In this document: positions 5,059 through 8,471 of the stretch, in pieces
How the letters are laid out: each line of letters begins with the position of its first letter
How positions within the stretch are numbered: the stretch's first letter is position 1
From: Paludibacter sp.
GTDB taxonomy: Bacteria > Bacteroidota > Bacteroidia > Bacteroidales > Paludibacteraceae
Direction: 5' to 3'
DNA: 8,471 nt
NCBI GenBank assembly: GCA_030655595.1
Contig: JAUSNQ010000144.1
Span: 1-8,471, forward strand
The notes under the pieces: generated by a model
Seen by the model: the letters and a program-made list of their open reading frames with translations, nothing else
The model's database searches: none
What the model was told of the DNA's origin: nothing
Position numbers and translations under genes: made by a program

Positions 5059-7470
5059 TCACTTTGAACTTCTGCCTTGCTCTTCAGTAGATGAAGTTGA
5101 GCGATTGGCACGTGTTTTAAAATCATCTTTGCCAAATCGGTAATTGAAAGTAATATTGACCCGACGTGTATCCCATTTATTTAGAACTTGAATATCTACA
5201 TTATCGTATTTCGCATAAGCTTTACTTTGAGATGTTTTAAAAATATCGCTAACCGAAACTTTAATTACCCCTTGATTTTTGAGTATCTTTTTTTGCAATC
5301 CAAAATTAATGGTATAACTTGGGAGTATGATGATGTTACTAACCAATTGTTCCGACGAATATCTTCCACTGACTTCCATATCAACTTGATAGGGTAAAGT
5401 AAAGATATTATTCATGTTGGCTATCATACTATACCTACTTAAGGGTTCGCTGACATTGTCGAACAGCTCAATTCTTTTGTACATGCCTGTGATTGTTCCA
5501 TTGAATCTCCACCACTTGTACGGATTCAACTGAAGAGTCTCCGAGAGATTGAAGTCGAGTGAGTTGTTCAGATTCTCCATGGTTTGATACACGGTTCTTG
5601 AGGCATCATCCTGACGGATAATCTGGGTAAATAAACCCTTGGTGTAATTCATGCCAATATTGGTGATGAAAGCACTTTTGTAATTATGGCTGAATCCTGC
5701 AGAATGGGTGAATTGAGGTTTCAAATAGGGATTGCCGAGATTAAATGTAAACGGATCGACCATCCATTTGAAAGGATTCAGGTGATGATAACTAGGACGA
5801 CCGATTCGATAACTATACCTGAAATTCAGACTATTCTTTTCATCTAATTGTTGCTGCACAAAAAATGAGGGAAATAACTTGATATACGCTGTGTCGTTCA
5901 CCTGATTTGTTACTACAGAAGTTCCTTTAGAAATTGTATTTTCAACCCGCAGTCCTAACTGCAAAGTGGTTTTATTCAATTGTGCTCTTCCATTGACATA
6001 AGCTGCCAGAATATTCTCCTCATAAATAAAATTATCATGCTGTGTTAAGTAACCATCCATATCAATATAACTATCCGTATTGACAAAGCTCGTTTTTAAA
6101 CCGGTTTCGAAATTAAACTTTTTATTAATCGGCAGCACATAGTCTAATTTAGAAGTGACAATATTGATGGCATTTCCCTGGGTGGTAACAACTAATAGAT
6201 TGTTATTTAAATCCACATGATTCGCATCATAGTACTTTCCTTCCTGCGTATTCGGGCTAACAAAATTGAAATTAGCATAGTCCATATCAAAAGCAAGTGT
6301 TTGGCCGGTTGAATCTACATCCCACTTATAATTCACATTGTAAGTTTGATTTCCCCATCGGTTTCGTCCCTCCGAAACGGTAATTAACATGGAATCCACA
6401 TTCGAAAATTGATCAGTAAAAGATGTTTTGTTTTGAGAATCATTTTGATTCGATCCAGTATTACCACGCATCATCACACTGACCACGTGATTTTTTGCTA
6501 AGAAGTAATCGGCACCGAACTTATAATTATGTGAACTCCCTTTGTAGATACCTTTGTTTTCAATAATCTGAGACGCTCCCTCCATTTCGGCAGCTGTAAA
6601 ACGACGAGTTGCATCCAACGAGTTCCATCCTTCCCAATGAAAATTCGAATAATTCCCATACAAATTTAGTTTGCCAAAATTCATATTCAAATCCAAACCT
6701 CCATTCCATCCAATTTTATCGCCTATTTGCATTCCTGCATTAAAACTGCCGTTAAAACCGGGAGCTCTGGTATGTTTTGTTTTGATATTGATGATTCCCG
6801 AATTACCCTCTGCATCATATCGCGCAGAGGGATTTTCGATGATTTCTATTCTTTCAACATCTTTTCCCTGCATGCTTTTCAAAATCGAAGCAAGCTGAGT
6901 TGACGAAACATATGTGGGTTTATCATCAATCAAGACCTTAACACCCTGCATGCCTTTCAGACTGATCTGATCATTATTATCTATTGAAACACCCGGCAGT
7001 TTGCGCAATATTTCGTATACATTTTCTGATGCTGAAGTTATTGAAGCGTCAGGATGAATAACCATTTTATCAACTGATTGCTCGATAAAATTTCTTTTTG
7101 CAACCACAACAAAATCGTTCAACATTTCGGTATGTTCGTTCAAGATTATTGTTTTTTCAATAACCCGTTGCTTGCCATCGACAACCAAGCTTTCTGTTTC
7201 GAACCTTTCATAGCCAACCATGCTTACTGCAAGTAAATACTTTCCTTTGCTTACCTTGCTGATTGTGAACTCTCCTTTTTCGTTACAGACTTCACCTTTT
7301 ACGATTTGCTTGGTTTCCGGACTGATTAGAGTTGCAGTCGCGAACTCGACCGGATGATTATTTTCATTTACAACTTTCCCTTTGATAACAGCTGTTAGTT
7401 CAGCTGAAACGAAAATTGCAACGATTGATAAAATCATCAGGATCAGATATCTTAAAAATTGCTTTTTCAT
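5059..7470 (-). CDS. TonB-dependent receptor-like outer-membrane beta-barrel protein
   Basis: An 803-residue outer-membrane protein of the receptor family common in Bacteroidetes. In order: signal peptide (about 1-23); a carboxypeptidase-regulatory-like Ig fold (about 27-115, starting VIKGKVVNENNHPVEFATA); a short linker (VVVAKRNFIEQSVDKMV); a plug domain (about 140-235) with IEIIENPSARYDAEGNSGII; and a long barrel (about 240-790) of the outer-membrane beta-barrel family 3 type, including RYSYRIGRPSYHHLNP and NPYLKPQ. The C-terminus is a Ser/Thr/Glu/Arg-rich tail (STSSTEEQGRSSK) often seen in this subfamily. No SusD-like partner gene lies beside it, so it is not a standard glycan-uptake pair. 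The ligand is unknown; peptides, metals or siderophores are all possible. The gene begins 15 bases after the stop of the metalloprotease gene, so the two are probably co-transcribed. It is complete, ending in TGA. A palindrome follows just downstream and may end the transcript. Confidence 0.9.
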   Translation of the reverse strand: MKKQFLRYLILMILSIVAIFVSAELTAVIKGKVVNENNHPVEFATATLISPETKQIVKGEVCNEKGEFTISKVSKGKYLLAVSMVGYERFETESLVVDGKQRVIEKTIILNEHTEMLNDFVVVAKRNFIEQSVDKMVIHPDASITSASENVYEILRKLPGVSIDNNDQISLKGMQGVKVLIDDKPTYVSSTQLASILKSMQGKDVERIEIIENPSARYDAEGNSGIINIKTKHTRAPGFNGSFNAGMQIGDKIGWNGGLDLNMNFGKLNLYGNYSNFHWEGWNSLDATRRFTAAEMEGASQIIENKGIYKGSSHNYKFGADYFLAKNHVVSVMMRGNTGSNQNDSQNKTSFTDQFSNVDSMLITVSEGRNRWGNQTYNVNYKWDVDSTGQTLAFDMDYANFNFVSPNTQEGKYYDANHVDLNNNLLVVTTQGNAINIVTSKLDYVLPINKKFNFETGLKTSFVNTDSYIDMDGYLTQHDNFIYEENILAAYVNGRAQLNKTTLQLGLRVENTISKGTSVVTNQVNDTAYIKLFPSFFVQQQLDEKNSLNFRYSYRIGRPSYHHLNPFKWMVDPFTFNLGNPYLKPQFTHSAGFSHNYKSAFITNIGMNYTKGLFTQIIRQDDASRTVYQTMENLNNSLDFNLSETLQLNPYKWWRFNGTITGMYKRIELFDNVSEPLSRYSMIANMNNIFTLPYQVDMEVSGRYSSEQLVSNIIILPSYTINFGLQKKILKNQGVIKVSVSDIFKTSQSKAYAKYDNVDIQVLNKWDTRRVNITFNYRFGKDDFKTRANRSTSSTEEQGRSSK

Positions 7471-7485
7471 TGTTTATTATTGTTT

Positions 7486-8160
7486 TTACGAATTTAAAAT
7501 TTTATCATTTGTAACAACACCAACATAATACAATTGATCCGGCACATCTCCCATTTCCACTTTTCTTCTTAGGGTGTTCTTAGTGTCAATAAAAGAATCA
7601 TGCAATTGAGCAAGTGATTCCTCTATGTTGAAAATGGTAATGTTTTGAGAACCTACATGTGTGTGCATTAAACCTTCACTGTGAGTCAGTCCCAAATTAT
7701 GTCCCATCTCATGAGCCAAAATAAATTTATCATCTTTGTATCGTTCGTTGATTGCTATATGTGTGCCATCTGAGATACCAACCGGTTTATCATACACTGA
7801 ATCAGAGTTAGCGACTGATTGCTTTCTTTTCTTGCAAAGTTTATTTTTATCCGGAATAACTGAAACGATATTCAGTGCCATATCTCCAAATGGGTCATCA
7901 TTTACAATCAAGTTGAAATTCACTGCATAAAACAGGATGGTATCCGGTGTTTGAATTTCATAAAAATACTTCCCGCTTTCAACATTCCACAGTGCTGCAG
8001 CTTCGTGAAGCGTTTCCTGAATGGGTGCAAAAGTGACAAAATTGGCTGCAATTGTTATTGTTTGCACATTGTGATCCACGATGATATCTTTGGCTGCATA
8101 AACAGAAATCGACAACGTAAGAACGACCAATAATTTTGCTTTGAGTAAGAACCTTTTCAT
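7486..8160 (-). CDS. Secreted metzincin-type zinc metalloprotease (matrixin-like)
   Basis: A 224-residue exported protease. It has a signal peptide of about 22 residues (MKRFLLKAKLLVVLTLSISV, then YAA). The catalytic zinc motif is HEMGHNLGLTH (150-160), an exact HExxHxxGxxH metzincin signature with Glu151 as the base and His150, His154 and His160 as zinc ligands. Upstream, LHEAAALWNVESGKYFYEI (51-69) and GTHIAINE (132-139) fit the strand-helix arrangement of matrixin-like (M10) folds. LMHTHVG (164-170) is the likely Met-turn, with Met165 only five residues after His160, tighter than in most matrixins. No pro-domain with a cysteine switch is seen; the only Cys is Cys109 in a basic patch, KLCKKRKQ. 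About 50 residues follow the Met-turn, with no sorting domain recognised. Start at the ATG at 8160, directly before the signal peptide. It precedes the TonB-receptor gene by 15 bases. The substrate is unknown; a role in processing material for that receptor is inference. Confidence 0.85.
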   Translation of the reverse strand: MKRFLLKAKLLVVLTLSISVYAAKDIIVDHNVQTITIAANFVTFAPIQETLHEAAALWNVESGKYFYEIQTPDTILFYAVNFNLIVNDDPFGDMALNIVSVIPDKNKLCKKRKQSVANSDSVYDKPVGISDGTHIAINERYKDDKFILAHEMGHNLGLTHSEGLMHTHVGSQNITIFNIEESLAQLHDSFIDTKNTLRRKVEMGDVPDQLYYVGVVTNDKILNS

Positions 8161-8184
8161 GATATTGTGTTTTTTCTGTTAGAC

Positions 8185-8231
8185 GTAAAAAGGTTTTCGT
8201 TTGGATTTAATCAACCTGAAAATCTTTTTAC
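8185..8231. repeat. Imperfect 14-base-arm hairpin upstream of the metalloprotease gene
   Basis: GTAAAAAGGTTTTC (8185-8198) and GAAAATCTTTTTAC (8218-8231) are complementary at 13 of 14 positions, the exception being 8193 against 8223. A 19-base loop between them contains GATT-T-AATC. The element ends 24 bases before the protease ATG, so it could be a leader structure, an operator or the terminator of a gene outside the window. I found no TAnnTTTG box on the minus strand in 8161-8317 and no gene on either strand in 8161-8471; the rest of that stretch, apart from the repeat array, is AT-rich sequence with no visible feature. Confidence 0.55.
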
Positions 8232-8317
8232 TTGCTTTTTTTTCTAATGACGAAAAACTATATCAAAACCTTACACGATGTTAAAAATTAAAATGATTAT
8301 CCGTATGATGTCCTAAG

Positions 8318-8471
8318 TAGTCCCGTAGAGACGAAATATCTGTAAAAACATGAAATCATCTGCTTTCACTAGTCCCGTAGGGACGACATATCTGTAGAAA
8401 CATGAAATCATCTGTTTTCACTAGTCCCGTAGGGACGACATATCTGTAGAAACATGAAAACATCTGCTTTC
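8318..8471. repeat. 52-base tandem repeat array, three copies, continuing past the window
   Basis: Copies start at 8318, 8370 and 8422, exactly 52 bases apart; the third is cut by the window end after 50 bases. Each has a core starting TAGTCCCGTAGGGACG, then ACATATCTGTAGAAA, then a CATGAAATCATCTGCTTTCAC segment. Copies 2 and 3 differ at three positions. Copy 1 differs from copy 2 at four, and one of its changes (GAGAC for GGGAC) spoils the hairpin GTCCC-GTA-GGGAC. The core resembles an intergenic repeat I recall from other Bacteroidetes genomes, which I cannot confirm here. No reading frame appears to cover it. It is not CRISPR, since the whole unit is conserved, without variable spacers. Confidence 0.9.

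Noticed and set aside
5047..5062. Small inverted repeat GTGAT/ATCAC over the TonB-receptor stop codon
   Set aside because: A 5-base stem with a 6-base loop is expected by chance, although it repeats the ATCAC/GTGAT bases of the nearby palindrome.
8318..8471. CRISPR array
   Set aside because: All of the 52-base unit is conserved between copies; there are no unique spacers and no cas genes in the window.

Overview
The window looks like chromosomal DNA from a member of the Bacteroidota (Bacteroidetes). The reasons are a TonB-dependent receptor of the outer-membrane beta-barrel type with an N-terminal carboxypeptidase-regulatory-like domain, a coiled-coil protein resembling the Bacteroides Cbp1 family, a Bacteroidetes-type promoter box (TAnnTTTG) before a porin gene, moderately AT-rich DNA and mostly weak Shine-Dalgarno sequences. 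I cannot name the genus from the sequence.

Layout. Plus strand, 2-2320: the 3' part of rsmI (16S rRNA methyltransferase; its first codons lie outside the window), then a Cbp1-like lipoprotein gene whose signal-peptide part (753-833) is cut off from its body (876-1622) by an in-frame TAA at 834-836, then a HAD-family pyrimidine nucleotidase (yjjG-like, 1631-2320). This set converges on a minus-strand set with a 15-base gap.

Minus strand, 4946 down to 2336: an OprO/P-like porin, a periplasmic FMN-binding protein and a SAM-dependent methyltransferase, spaced 3 and 25 bases apart, so probably one operon. A TAnnTTTG promoter box lies just upstream of the porin, and next to it is a perfect 50-base palindrome (4988-5037) that overlaps the probable -33 region. 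Minus strand, 8160 down to 5059: a small secreted metzincin-type zinc metalloprotease and, 15 bases downstream, an 803-residue TonB-dependent receptor-like protein, also probably one transcript. The last 311 bases carry no gene. They hold an imperfect hairpin in the leader of the protease gene and a 52-base tandem repeat array (three copies, running off the end of the window).

How the genes may work together. Five of the eight genes encode envelope or exported proteins. The porin and FMN-binding protein suggest extracytoplasmic redox chemistry with an outer-membrane channel. The protease and TonB receptor suggest cleavage of a substrate followed by uptake or surface sensing. Both pairings are inferred from gene order. 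I did not see a CRISPR array, an insertion sequence, a tRNA or rRNA gene, or a defence system.
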